From Mycobacterium sp. (lineage in GTDB: Bacteria > Actinomycetota > Actinomycetes > Mycobacteriales > Mycobacteriaceae): DNA of 64,000 nucleotides. Of the stretch, positions 28,964 to 37,285 are shown in pieces. The DNA lies in contig JACPVR010000007.1 of the NCBI GenBank assembly GCA_016197405.1, positions 310,001-374,000 on the forward strand, given 5' to 3'. How positions within the stretch are numbered: the stretch's first letter is position 1; each line of letters begins with the position of its first letter. Below the pieces are notes generated by a model, which saw only the letters and a list, made by a program, of their open reading frames with translations, ran no database searches and was not told the DNA's origin. Position numbers and translations under genes: made by a program.

Positions 28964-28987
28964 AACCTACCATACCTTTAGGTATGG
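28964..28987. promoter_or_regulatory. near-perfect palindrome beside a leaderless promoter
   Basis: CCATACCT and AGGTATGG form 8-bp perfect arms separated by TT (28970-28987). On the minus strand TAGGTT (28969-28964) directly abuts the palindrome and ends 7 nt before ATG 28956. The palindrome also lies 27 nt before the plus-strand gene at 29015, so one repressor could control both divergent genes. Confidence 0.6.
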
Positions 28988-29014
28988 AGGACCTGATGGG
29001 AGCATGATGGCCTG

Positions 29015-30019
29015 ATGACACAGGTGAATGAGATCAACGCGCTGGTGGCTCATGAAGACGCCGAAGGCGGCATCGTCCTCAAGCACGAGATCGTTGACAA
29101 CGGGTTCCTGCCCGACGGTGAGGTGACCATCGCCGTCGACTACTCCTCGGTGAACTACAAGGACGCACTCGCGGTGACGCCGAAGGCCGGTGTGGCCAGG
29201 GCGTACCCGCTGATCCCGGGTATCGACGTCGCCGGCACCGTCATCGAGAGCTCGTCGCCGGAGTTCGCGGTCGGGGACGTGGTGGTGGCACACGGTTACG
29301 ACATCGGAACCGGACGGCACGGGGGCTACGCGGAGGTGGCCCGTTATCCGGCCGATCATGTCGTCAAGCTCGCCGGCCTGAGCGCCGGACAGGCCGCCGC
29401 GATCGGTACCGCCGGATTCACCGCCGCCATGAGCGTCAACGCCATTCGCAACCACGGGGTGCAGCCCGGCGACGGTCCCGTCCTGGTCACCGGTGCCACC
29501 GGGGGAGTCGGCAGCGTCAGCGTCGACCTGCTGGCGGGCCTGGGTTACGAAGTGGTCGCCTCCACCGGCAAGGCCGATGCGCACGAGCTCTTGCGCGATC
29601 TCGGTGCCCATCAGGTGATCGACCGGGTACCAGGCACCGAGAAGGTGCGCGCACTGGGTAAGCAGCAGTGGGCCGCCGTCGTGGACTGTGTCGGGGGCAA
29701 GACGCTGGCGTACGCGTTGAGCACATTGAATTATGGTGGTATCGCTGCGATTTCGGGTCTGGCTGGCTCGGCTGACCTGCCCGCCACCGTGCATCCGTTC
29801 ATCCTGCGCGGGGTGACGCTTGCCGGTATCGACTCGGTGCTGCTACCGATCGCGGCACGCCGTCGGGTGTGGGAGCAGTTGGCAGGTGAGCTGACACCGC
29901 GGCACCTGGACCGGATAACCCGCGACGTATCGGTTCTGGAGGTGCCCGACGTGCTGGGCACCATCATCGGTGGCGGTGTCACCGGCCGCACCCGGGTGGC
30001 TGTCAAGGATGGTTTCTGA
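29015..30019 (+). CDS. fadB4: Quinone oxidoreductase / acryloyl-CoA reductase family (YhdH/AcuI), FadB4-like
   Basis: A 334-aa zinc-free medium-chain dehydrogenase. The NADPH loop is VTGATGGVGSVSVDLLAGLGYEVV, and DYSSVNYKDALAVT plus PLIPGIDVAGTV are typical of the YhdH/AcuI branch, whose members reduce acryloyl-CoA or enones. From memory M. tuberculosis fadB4 (Rv3141) sits beside fadE23/fadE24, and both are present here at 33467-36067, but this gene is now in opposite orientation and separated by three genes. ATG 29015 is used. Confidence 0.85.
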   Translation: MTQVNEINALVAHEDAEGGIVLKHEIVDNGFLPDGEVTIAVDYSSVNYKDALAVTPKAGVARAYPLIPGIDVAGTVIESSSPEFAVGDVVVAHGYDIGTGRHGGYAEVARYPADHVVKLAGLSAGQAAAIGTAGFTAAMSVNAIRNHGVQPGDGPVLVTGATGGVGSVSVDLLAGLGYEVVASTGKADAHELLRDLGAHQVIDRVPGTEKVRALGKQQWAAVVDCVGGKTLAYALSTLNYGGIAAISGLAGSADLPATVHPFILRGVTLAGIDSVLLPIAARRRVWEQLAGELTPRHLDRITRDVSVLEVPDVLGTIIGGGVTGRTRVAVKDGF

Positions 30020-30022
30020 TGC

Positions 30023-31930
30023 TCACCACTGGATGTCCGACGGCGAATCCAGCGGGCTGCTGAGCGCCAGCGCCTCCGGACCCACATCCAGGTCGCCATC
30101 TCGCAGCGCCTTGGGAAACCGCACACCGGTACGGCGCTGGATCTCGGACAGCGGAACCTGAAACACCCGGAACTCATCCAGTTCGAGGACCTCGAGCTGC
30201 TCGAGATTCTGGCTCAGCAGGAATCCGCGGCTCTTCAGCTGCCCGCCCTCCACGAACGCGAGGACCTTCCAGAACTCCCTGGGAACCTTCACATTTCGGT
30301 ACACCCGATCATCGTCGGAAAAGACGGGTCCGCCGAACGCACTGACTTTCAGGTCGTCGATCTCGACGTCGGCGAAGACCGCATCCTCCAGTCGCCCCCA
30401 AATGCCCTGGCGTTTGCTCTGATTGAAATCGTCCATCTGTGGCGCGATATTGGTGTAGAAGAAGGAGTCCTTGTTGGCCGCGGCCGCTTCGGGCTTGCTA
30501 CCCCAGACCAGATCTGCCCGGCGCGCGATGTGCCCACGATCGATGCGGTTGTCCGCGTACAGCTCGTTGCCGACCTGAGCATCCGCTGCCAGTTGCGGGT
30601 CCTTGACGAACTGCAAGTTGGTGCGCGGCAGCCGCTTGAGGGCAGCCCCGTCGATGTTCCACGCCACCCACGCTGCGAACTTGCGGGATCGGCGCATCGC
30701 CAAGGAGAAGTGGGTGTAGTTGAGTACAACGGCGCCGTCCTTGGACTTGGCGATGTCATTGCGGACCGAGGAGGCGACCCCGGGCAGTGGAATCGTCGTG
30801 CCGAGGAAGCCGGGCTGATAACCGACCGGCACGACCTCGCCCGCTTCCGCAATCTGCTCGTCCAAGGCAGGGACCGTCAGCGAGATGCCCAGCTTCTTGA
30901 ACACCGACTGCGGCAGGCAGGCCAGCGCATGTTCATCGGTGCTGCCTGCGGTCTCTCCGCCGAAATGCAATCCCGCGAGCACAGTGCTGGTCTTTCCGTT
31001 GCCGGACTTGAACATCCACGCCGCCCCGGAGTCCCCGCCGGCACTGACCTCACCGTCGGTAGGTGGGTGATCGGGGTCTGGTCCGATCTCGAATCCGCCG
31101 ACCGGCTTCGGCCCGACGCCCGGGTAATTGATCTTGGCGATGACGTCGACGCGACGTACCACCCCGTGGGTGACGTCGGTGGTGCGACCGCACTTGATCA
31201 CCTTGTCGCCCAACTCGGGTTCACCCAGCGTGTCCGGGATGACGGCGATCTCCGCGATCTCGGCGGCGAACGCCCGGTCCTCGATGGTGGACACGGCACA
31301 GTCGCCTGCGGGTCCCAGATAGGACCGGACCAACTTGCCGACCCTGTTCCGGGAGAGCCGATTGTCATCGGCCGGACCCGGCTGCACGATATCGTCGCCG
31401 ATTTTTCCCGCGGCGGTATGCAGCACATGCCAGTTGCTCAGTAGGTACGGCGTGCCGTCGTTCGCGTCGTACACGACACATCCGATCGTGCCTGCGGTGG
31501 CGTGGACATTGCCGATACTGATACCGGGGACCACCGGATCGAGTCGTGTCTTACGCTCGGGGGCAACCGCTTCGCCGACTCGTCGGAACGCCGGAGAGTA
31601 CTGGCGTTGCAGTACGTCGGTGGGTACCTGCACACCCCCGACGGTGATGTAGTCGGGTATGGGCTTGGTACCCAGCGCCTCCAGACCCTCTGCTTGGACC
31701 TTCTGGCCCACGGTGAACTGAATCGCGAGTTCGCCGGTCGATTTCCCGTCGACCAGTTTGTGACCCACTCCGACCGAGGTGATGTTCGGGTCCTCGAGGA
31801 AATCCTGACCCCGGGTGCGGATGAAAGTCCGCAGAGCGGCGTGTAGATCGGCGGGATCGCGTTTGGTGCGGGTATTCGCGGGGCGCTTCTTCGCCGGGAC
31901 GCGCTGTCGTCCGGTCATCGGTTCCACCAC
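30023..31930 (-). CDS. Trypsin-like protease fused to a DNA/RNA non-specific endonuclease
   Basis: A 635-aa two-enzyme protein. After a short N-terminal region, residues ~135-345 form a chymotrypsin-like protease: His168 (SNWHVLH), Asp210 (GDCAVS) and Ser301 (GGDSGAAW). Residues ~385-605 form a NucA/Serratia-type nuclease with DRGH (catalytic His467) and FYTNIAPQ (metal-ligand Asn494). No signal peptide is seen; the N-terminus is basic. Either GTG 31930 or ATG 31918 may be the start. A protease joined to a nuclease suggests a self-activating toxin, DNA-damage or defence effector, but no function is known to me. Confidence 0.85.
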   Translation of the reverse strand: MVEPMTGRQRVPAKKRPANTRTKRDPADLHAALRTFIRTRGQDFLEDPNITSVGVGHKLVDGKSTGELAIQFTVGQKVQAEGLEALGTKPIPDYITVGGVQVPTDVLQRQYSPAFRRVGEAVAPERKTRLDPVVPGISIGNVHATAGTIGCVVYDANDGTPYLLSNWHVLHTAAGKIGDDIVQPGPADDNRLSRNRVGKLVRSYLGPAGDCAVSTIEDRAFAAEIAEIAVIPDTLGEPELGDKVIKCGRTTDVTHGVVRRVDVIAKINYPGVGPKPVGGFEIGPDPDHPPTDGEVSAGGDSGAAWMFKSGNGKTSTVLAGLHFGGETAGSTDEHALACLPQSVFKKLGISLTVPALDEQIAEAGEVVPVGYQPGFLGTTIPLPGVASSVRNDIAKSKDGAVVLNYTHFSLAMRRSRKFAAWVAWNIDGAALKRLPRTNLQFVKDPQLAADAQVGNELYADNRIDRGHIARRADLVWGSKPEAAAANKDSFFYTNIAPQMDDFNQSKRQGIWGRLEDAVFADVEIDDLKVSAFGGPVFSDDDRVYRNVKVPREFWKVLAFVEGGQLKSRGFLLSQNLEQLEVLELDEFRVFQVPLSEIQRRTGVRFPKALRDGDLDVGPEALALSSPLDSPSDIQW

Positions 31931-32073
31931 GAGATTGTCATGTTCCCAGTCCCCCAGGGCTGTGGGCTCGCGCTGACCGCGAACCTGTGGGACGAATCAT
32001 CGGCACCGCGCGCACAGAGCGCGCGCGTAGTCCACTACTTGCGTTCCGGCCCTGAGCGCGCGGCCTGGCGCGC

Positions 32074-32079
32074 TAGTGT
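32074..32079 (+). promoter_or_regulatory. candidate -10 box, leaderless aldo/keto reductase
   Basis: TAGTGT ends 6 nt before the second of two adjacent ATG codons (32086), supporting a leaderless start there rather than at ATG 32083. The gap from 31931 to here also holds a GCGCGC(ACAGA)GCGCGC hairpin near 32012-32028 of unknown meaning. Confidence 0.4.
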
Positions 32080-32085
32080 TGAATG

Positions 32086-32937
32086 ATGACTCGTTTCCCC
32101 CTGGGCGCCTTCAATGTTCACCGCGTCGGGTTCGGTGCCATGCAGCTGCCCGGCCCGGGAGTGTTCGGGCCGCCGCGCGATCATGACGAGGCCATCGCGG
32201 TGCTGCGCCGGGCCGTGGAACTCGGCGTGGACCATATCGATACCGCGCAGTACTACGGGCCGGTGGTGGCCAACGAACTGATCCGCGAGGCACTGCACCC
32301 GTATCCCGCGGAACTGGCGCTGGTCAGCAAGCTCGGCGGTCGCCGCGACGACGCCGGCGCCTGGCTGCCGGTCGAAGACTCGGCCGGGTTGCGTGCCGAC
32401 CTGGAGGCCAACCTGCGCACCCTGGGAATCGAGCAGCTCGCCGCGGTCAATCTGCGCGTCATGGGCAGTGACGAGCCCGACGAGCAGTTCGACACACAGC
32501 TCGACGTGCTGATCACCGCCCGCTCCGAGGGCCTCATCGGAGGCATCGGGCTGTCGAACGTCAGCCATCCGCAATTGCTGCACGCCCTGGGCCGCACCGA
32601 CATCACCTGTGTGCAGAACCCGTTCAATCTGGCCGACCGGTCTTCGCAACCGGTGCTCGACGAGTGCACCGCGCGCGGTATCGCATTCGTGCCGTTCTTC
32701 CCGCTGGGATCGGCTTTCGCACAGGACAATCCGGTGCTCGGCAACGAGGTTGTCCGCAGGACGGCGGCCGCGCTGGACCGTACGCCGGCGCAGATCGCGC
32801 TGGCCTGGACGCTGAGCGTGGCGCCCAATGTACTGCTGATCCCTGGCACCTCGTCGTTAGCACACCTGGAGCAGAACCTGGCGGTCGCCGATATCGAACT
32901 CGACGCGCAGACCCGCGCCGAACTCGATGGCGTCTGA
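32086..32937 (+). CDS. Aldo/keto reductase
   Basis: A 283-aa TIM-barrel NAD(P)H oxidoreductase. The catalytic tetrad region DHIDTAQYYGPVVANELIREAL holds the Asp and Tyr, followed by SKLGG with the Lys. The C-terminal phosphate-binding stretch LLIPGTSSLAHLEQNLAV binds NADPH. The usual catalytic His segment is replaced by VNLRVMGSD, as in the YghZ/pyridoxal-reductase-like branch. It is followed after 3 nt by the GNAT gene. Confidence 0.88.
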   Translation: MTRFPLGAFNVHRVGFGAMQLPGPGVFGPPRDHDEAIAVLRRAVELGVDHIDTAQYYGPVVANELIREALHPYPAELALVSKLGGRRDDAGAWLPVEDSAGLRADLEANLRTLGIEQLAAVNLRVMGSDEPDEQFDTQLDVLITARSEGLIGGIGLSNVSHPQLLHALGRTDITCVQNPFNLADRSSQPVLDECTARGIAFVPFFPLGSAFAQDNPVLGNEVVRRTAAALDRTPAQIALAWTLSVAPNVLLIPGTSSLAHLEQNLAVADIELDAQTRAELDGV

Positions 32938-32940
32938 GAA

Positions 32941-33474
32941 ATGCGGGTGCGCGACGCGACGGCCGGGGACGCAGACGCCTGCGTCCAGATCTACACGCCC
33001 TATGTCCGCAGCACCGTGATCACCTTCGAGACCGAGGTGCCCACGGTGCGGGAGATGGCGGCTCGCATCACCGCGGCGCGCGCCTCGCACGAATGGTTGG
33101 TCCTCGAGGACGACGGTGACGTCATCGGATACGCCTATGCGCACCAGTTCAATCCGCGAGCGGCCTACCTGTGGTCGGTCGAGACCAGCATCTACCTGTC
33201 CGGCGTCCGGCATCGCCGCGGCGGGGGCCGGCTGCTCTACGGGGAATTGCTGACCCGACTGGCTGACCGCGGGTACCGGCGGGCGTTCGCCGGTGTCACC
33301 CAGCCCAACGAGGCCAGCATGGGTTTTCACCACGCCTTCGGTTTCGAGCGCGCCGGCGAGTACCGCAGGGTGGGGTGGAAGCAGGGCGCCTGGCGTGACG
33401 TGGTCTGGCTGCAACGCGATCTGGCCGACGGCGATCCCTACGGACCGCCGCCGGAGATCACACCCGCTATTTGA
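32941..33474 (+). CDS. GNAT acetyltransferase, phosphinothricin N-acetyltransferase-like
   Basis: A 177-aa GNAT protein of the Bar/Pat branch. Typical features are DADACVQIYTPYVRSTVITFE near the N-terminus, VETSIYLSGVRHRRGGGRLLY as the acetyl-CoA loop, and the C-terminal FHHAFGFERAGEYRRVGWKQGAWRDVVWLQ. Members acetylate the amino group of phosphinothricin or of amino acids such as methionine sulfoximine. Its 3' end overlaps the 3' end of fadE23 by 8 nt on the opposite strand. Confidence 0.88.
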   Translation: MRVRDATAGDADACVQIYTPYVRSTVITFETEVPTVREMAARITAARASHEWLVLEDDGDVIGYAYAHQFNPRAAYLWSVETSIYLSGVRHRRGGGRLLYGELLTRLADRGYRRAFAGVTQPNEASMGFHHAFGFERAGEYRRVGWKQGAWRDVVWLQRDLADGDPYGPPPEITPAI

Positions 33475-34681
33475 GTTCGGTCGAGGACATGCCGAGCAGC
33501 CGGCGTGCCACCACGAGCTGCTGGATCTGCTGCGTGCCTTCGAAGATGTCCAGGATCTTCGAGTCGCGTGCCCACTTCTCCAACAGCGTCTGCTCCGAAT
33601 AGCCTGTCGTGCCCGCCATTTCGACGGCCTTGAGGGTGATATCGGAGCCCACCCGGGCGGCCTTGGCCTTGCCCATTGAGGCTTCCTTGGAGTTCGGGAT
33701 GTCGTTGTCGGCCTGCCATGCCGACCGCACGGTCAACAGGTAACCGGACTCCCAGTCGGCCTCCATCCGGAGGAACTCCGCTGCCGCCGCGTGCTGGGCG
33801 TGGGCCGGCTTGTCGTAGGAGATCTCGATGCCGGCGTCGATGAGGATCTGGCGCAGCTCCTCCAGCGAGGCGCGCGCCACGCCGACCGCCATGGCGGCGA
33901 CGATGGGCCGGGTGTTGTCGAAGGTCTCCATGACCCCGGCAAAACCCTTCTCCACCTGGATCTCCGGGCTGCCCAGCAGATAGTCCTTGGGGATCCGAGC
34001 GTTGTCGAACCGGATGACCGCGGTATCGGAGGCCTTGATGCCCAGCTTGTGCTCGAGGCGCTCGACGGTCACACCGGGGTGCTCGCGCGGCACGATGAAC
34101 GATTTGATCGCCGCGCGACCGAGCGACTTGTCCAGCGTGGCCCAGACCACGATATGGCTGGCACGCGAGCCCGCGGTCACGAAGATCTTCTCGCCATTGA
34201 TGACGTACTCGTCGCCGTCGAGCTTCGCCGTGGTGGACACCGCGGCCGAGTCCGAGCCGAAACCGGGCTCGGTGATCGCCATCGAGGCCCACACCTTGCC
34301 GAGGCGTGCCAGCTGCTCGTCGGTGGCCACACCGGAGATCGCGGCATTGCCCAACCCCTGGAAGGGGATCGACAGCAGCAGCGCGACGTCGCCCCAAGAC
34401 ACCTCGAGCGCATTGACCAATGCAGACATGTTGGCGCCGTTGACGTTCTTCTTCTCGCCATCGGCTTCGGCGTCGCGGAATGCATCGGCGCCGGCGAAGC
34501 TGATGGTCTTGGCGTCGGTCAGGCCCTCGAACAAGCTGGCCAGGGTGTCGAGCTCGACGGGATAGGCATGCTCGGCGAGGTCGTACTTGCGCGATATCGG
34601 CCGCAGCATCTCCGCGGCGGCCTGATGGCCTTTCTCGATGACGGCATTCAGCTTCTTCGGCATTTCCAGATTGATTGCCAT
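33467..34681 (-). CDS. fadE23: Acyl-CoA dehydrogenase FadE23-like
   Basis: A 404-aa acyl-CoA dehydrogenase. FAD motifs are MAITEPGFGSDSAAVSTTAKL in the middle domain and EVKGTTGYSEQ-like AGTTGYSEQTLLEKWARD in the last third, and ILDIFEGTQQIQQLVVARRLLG carries the C-terminal Glu pattern. It follows fadE24 by 36 nt and is expected to form a heteromeric alpha2beta2 enzyme with it, as mycobacterial fadE pairs do. The gene name follows M. tuberculosis gene order from memory. Confidence 0.85.
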   Translation of the reverse strand: MAINLEMPKKLNAVIEKGHQAAAEMLRPISRKYDLAEHAYPVELDTLASLFEGLTDAKTISFAGADAFRDAEADGEKKNVNGANMSALVNALEVSWGDVALLLSIPFQGLGNAAISGVATDEQLARLGKVWASMAITEPGFGSDSAAVSTTAKLDGDEYVINGEKIFVTAGSRASHIVVWATLDKSLGRAAIKSFIVPREHPGVTVERLEHKLGIKASDTAVIRFDNARIPKDYLLGSPEIQVEKGFAGVMETFDNTRPIVAAMAVGVARASLEELRQILIDAGIEISYDKPAHAQHAAAAEFLRMEADWESGYLLTVRSAWQADNDIPNSKEASMGKAKAARVGSDITLKAVEMAGTTGYSEQTLLEKWARDSKILDIFEGTQQIQQLVVARRLLGMSSTELK

Positions 34682-34717
34682 GAGGGAGTTTTCCGTTTCC
34701 TTGGAGTGAAGTGGCCG

Positions 34718-36067
34718 TTAGAGGACGACGACACCCTCGGCGACGCCGATGGCCCGCAGATCGCGGTACCAGCGCTCGACCGGGTGTTCCTTGGTGAAAC
34801 CGTGACCACCGAGCAGCTGCACGCCGTCGAGGCCGATCTGCATACCCTTGTCCGCGGCCAGCTTTCGGGCCAGCGCACCTTCGCGGGCGAACGGCAGGCC
34901 ATGCTCGGCGCGGGCGGCACCGCGCCAGGTCACCAGCCGAAGGCCGTCGAGCTCGATGGCGATGTTGGCCGCCATGAAGGCCACCGACTGCCTGCGGGCG
35001 ATAGGCTCGCCGAAGGCTTCGCGCTCCTTGATGTAGGGGATGACGTAGTCGAGGACGGCGTGGGCTGTGCCGACCGCCAGGGATGCCCAGCCCAACCGGG
35101 ACAGTGCGATGGCCTCGCTGTAGTCGTTGTCGGTGGCACCGTCCTCACCCAGGCGGGCCGACAGCGGCACCGTCACCTGGGAGAGTTCGACGCGACCCAG
35201 CGCCGCGGCGCGGATCCCCATGCTGGGGTCGGCCGTGATGGTCAGCCCCGGCGTCGAGGATTCGACGATGAACAGCGCGGGCTTGCCGTTGAGCTGCGCG
35301 GCGATGACGAAGACCTCGGCCTGCGCGGCGGCTGGCACCAGCGATTTCACACCGTCGAGGCGGTAGCCGCTCGGGGTACGGACCGCGGTGGTCTTCAGTG
35401 CGGTGGGATCGAACAGCGCGTGCGGCTCGGCGATCGCCAGGCAGGCCTGCGGCACATGCTCACCGGCGAAAGCTTCTAGATAAGTGGCCTGCTGGTCGGC
35501 GCTGCCCCAGTGGCTCAGAGCCGCGGCGACGCCGCCGGGTGCCAGGATCGGCAGTGCCAGTCCCATATCGCCGTAGGCCAGCGCCTCGGCGACCAGGGCG
35601 TTGGTGACGGTGCTGCGCTGCGCGGCGATACCGTCGAAATCCTCGGGAACGTTGATCGCGGTGACGCCCAGTTCGGCGGCCTTGGCGATCAGGTCGGCCG
35701 GGTACTGGGCGGCCGCGTCGGCGTCGTATGCCGCGGGACGCAGAACTTCCTCGGCGAACTCCTGGACGGTCTCGACGATCATCTTCTGGTCGTCGTCGGG
35801 CGTCAGGTCGAAGTAGTCGGCACCGCTGGACTTGAGCCGGGTGGGGGGCTTGCCGACACCCTGGATCTTGTTGAACTGCCGGGTCGCGGCGCCCATACCG
35901 GAGAACGCCGTCTTGACGCCGTACTTGATCCCGCGGTTGAGCGGGTCGCGCAGTTTGTAGCGATCCAGAAACTCTTGTCCCATCAGCGGCGTGAGCAGCG
36001 CGATGCCGATATCGGTGGCGGTGCGCTTGTGCCGTTGAAGGCCGACAGCGCTCTCCTGGGTGTTCAT
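34718..36067 (-). CDS. fadE24: Acyl-CoA dehydrogenase FadE24-like
   Basis: A 449-aa partner of the FadE23-like protein. It has the acyl-CoA dehydrogenase domains from residue ~80 (MIVETVQEFAEEVLRPAAYD) and an N-terminal extension of about 70 residues. The start is ATG 36067 (MNTQESAVGL), with GAGG 6 nt upstream; a GTG at 36106 lies inside the promoter palindrome and is rejected. The motif near the C-terminus, VQLLGGHGFTKEHPVERWYRDLRAIGVAEG, lacks the usual Glu, so catalysis may rest with FadE23. Confidence 0.86.
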   Translation of the reverse strand: MNTQESAVGLQRHKRTATDIGIALLTPLMGQEFLDRYKLRDPLNRGIKYGVKTAFSGMGAATRQFNKIQGVGKPPTRLKSSGADYFDLTPDDDQKMIVETVQEFAEEVLRPAAYDADAAAQYPADLIAKAAELGVTAINVPEDFDGIAAQRSTVTNALVAEALAYGDMGLALPILAPGGVAAALSHWGSADQQATYLEAFAGEHVPQACLAIAEPHALFDPTALKTTAVRTPSGYRLDGVKSLVPAAAQAEVFVIAAQLNGKPALFIVESSTPGLTITADPSMGIRAAALGRVELSQVTVPLSARLGEDGATDNDYSEAIALSRLGWASLAVGTAHAVLDYVIPYIKEREAFGEPIARRQSVAFMAANIAIELDGLRLVTWRGAARAEHGLPFAREGALARKLAADKGMQIGLDGVQLLGGHGFTKEHPVERWYRDLRAIGVAEGVVVL

Positions 36068-36105
36068 CAGCGACCTCAAAAGGGTGGGTGGACAGGTGTC
36101 AGTCA

Positions 36106-36133
36106 CCGTATCTTACTCCAGAGTAAGGTACGG
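36106..36133. promoter_or_regulatory. 28-nt palindrome, operator of the fadE24-fadE23 operon
   Basis: Arms CCGTATCTTACTC (36106-36118) and GAGTAAGGTACGG (36121-36133) match at 12 of 13 positions around a 2-nt centre. It lies 39 nt upstream of the chosen fadE24 ATG and contains a TAAGAT box on the minus strand, so a dimeric repressor of TetR or similar type would block transcription here. Confidence 0.7.
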
Positions 36134-36150
36134 ACCCTTTGTAAGCAACG

Positions 36151-36927
36151 TCACATGGGATTGAGGCGGCTGAGCACCTGTTCGTGCAGCAGGCCGTTGG
36201 TGGCCAGCGCGCTACCGCCGTGCGGTCCGGGGGAGCCGGTGATGCTGGTGAAAGTGCCGCCGGCCTCCCGGATCAGGATGTCGAGCGGGGCGATGTCCCA
36301 CAGCTTGACCTCGGGCTCGCAGGTGATGTCGACGGCGCCTTCGGCCAGCAGGCAGTAGGACCAGAAATCGCCGTAACCGCGCACCCGCCACACCTCGTCG
36401 GTCATCGCCAGGAAGCGCTCGCGCTGCTGCGGCTCCCACCCGGTGGTGAGGTCGGAATAGGACAGGCTCGCCGCGCTGATGTCGGACACCGCGGACACCG
36501 ACAGCCGCCGTGTGGTGCCCAGGAAGGATCCGTAGGCGCCCCCGCCGGCCGTCGCCCACCAACGGCGCCCCATGGCCGGCGCGCTGATGACGCCCACCGT
36601 TGGAACACCGTCTTCGAGCAGGGCTATGAGTGTGCACCACACCGGCACGCCGCGGACGAAGTTCTTGGTGCCGTCGATCGGATCGAGAACCCACTGCCTA
36701 CCGCTGAAAGTGGTTGTGCCGCCGTACTCTTCGCCGAACACCGCATCCTTGGGGCGGCGTGCGCCCAGGATCTCGCGCAGGATCCGTTCGGCCCCCTCGT
36801 CGGCGTCGGTGACCGGCGTCAGGTCGGGTTTGGTCTCGATCTGCAGATCGAGGGCGCCGAAGCGTTCCATGGTGACCGAATCGGCGAGGTTGGCCATCTC
36901 CAGCGCCAAGGCGAGATCATCTTGCAT
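36151..36927 (-). CDS. hisN: Inositol-monophosphatase-family histidinol-phosphatase
   Basis: A 258-aa Mg-dependent phosphatase. Metal motifs are [22 protein letters not shown] and [18 protein letters not shown]. From memory the orthologue at the same place in M. tuberculosis (Rv3137) was shown to be the histidinol-phosphate phosphatase HisN; a general inositol phosphatase is the alternative. ATG 36927 is divergent from the membrane protein gene at 36950 with only 22 nt between. Confidence 0.83.
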   Translation of the reverse strand: MQDDLALALEMANLADSVTMERFGALDLQIETKPDLTPVTDADEGAERILREILGARRPKDAVFGEEYGGTTTFSGRQWVLDPIDGTKNFVRGVPVWCTLIALLEDGVPTVGVISAPAMGRRWWATAGGGAYGSFLGTTRRLSVSAVSDISAASLSYSDLTTGWEPQQRERFLAMTDEVWRVRGYGDFWSYCLLAEGAVDITCEPEVKLWDIAPLDILIREAGGTFTSITGSPGPHGGSALATNGLLHEQVLSRLNPM

Positions 36928-36937
36928 ACCCGAGTCC

Positions 36938-36943
36938 TACCAT
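36938..36943 (+). promoter_or_regulatory. candidate -10 box, leaderless small membrane protein
   Basis: TACCAT ends 6 nt before ATG 36950 in the 22-nt gap between divergent genes. Confidence 0.4.
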
Positions 36944-36949
36944 GAGGTC

Positions 36950-37285
36950 ATGTTGTTCGAGATCGGCATACTCGTCCTTTTGATCGGCGCGCTGGTTCTT
37001 CTGCTCGGCCCGCGGTTCATGCGACGCGGCCCACGGACCGAGGACTCCATGCAGGGCACGCTGCTGGTCACCGGTGTCAGCCCGCGGCCGGATGCCGAGG
37101 GGGATCAGTTCGTGACAGTTTCCGGTGTCATCACCGGGCCCACCGTCAACGAGCATGTGGTGTATCAGCGGATGGCAGTCGATGTGAATGCCTGGCCGTC
37201 CATGGGGCAGCTGTTCCCCGTGGTGTACTCGGCCAAGAACCCGGACAACTGGCGGTTTGCGCCGACAGCCCCGCCGCCGGTCTAG
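36950..37285 (+). CDS. Small membrane-anchored conserved hypothetical protein
   Basis: A 111-aa protein with one N-terminal membrane helix (MLFEIGILVLLIGALVLLLGP), a basic RRGPR stop, and a beta-rich soluble part (VTVSGVITGPTVNEHVVYQRMAVDV) ending in a Pro tail. It is not recognised as a named family. Its 3' end overlaps that of the DUF222/HNH gene by 4 nt. Coding potential is good and a leaderless promoter supports it. Confidence 0.75.
   Translation: MLFEIGILVLLIGALVLLLGPRFMRRGPRTEDSMQGTLLVTGVSPRPDAEGDQFVTVSGVITGPTVNEHVVYQRMAVDVNAWPSMGQLFPVVYSAKNPDNWRFAPTAPPPV

Noticed and set aside
32012..32028. GCGCGC hairpin upstream of the aldo/keto reductase as a terminator
   Set aside because: There is no T-run after it, and neither flanking gene ends there; both genes point away from the gap.
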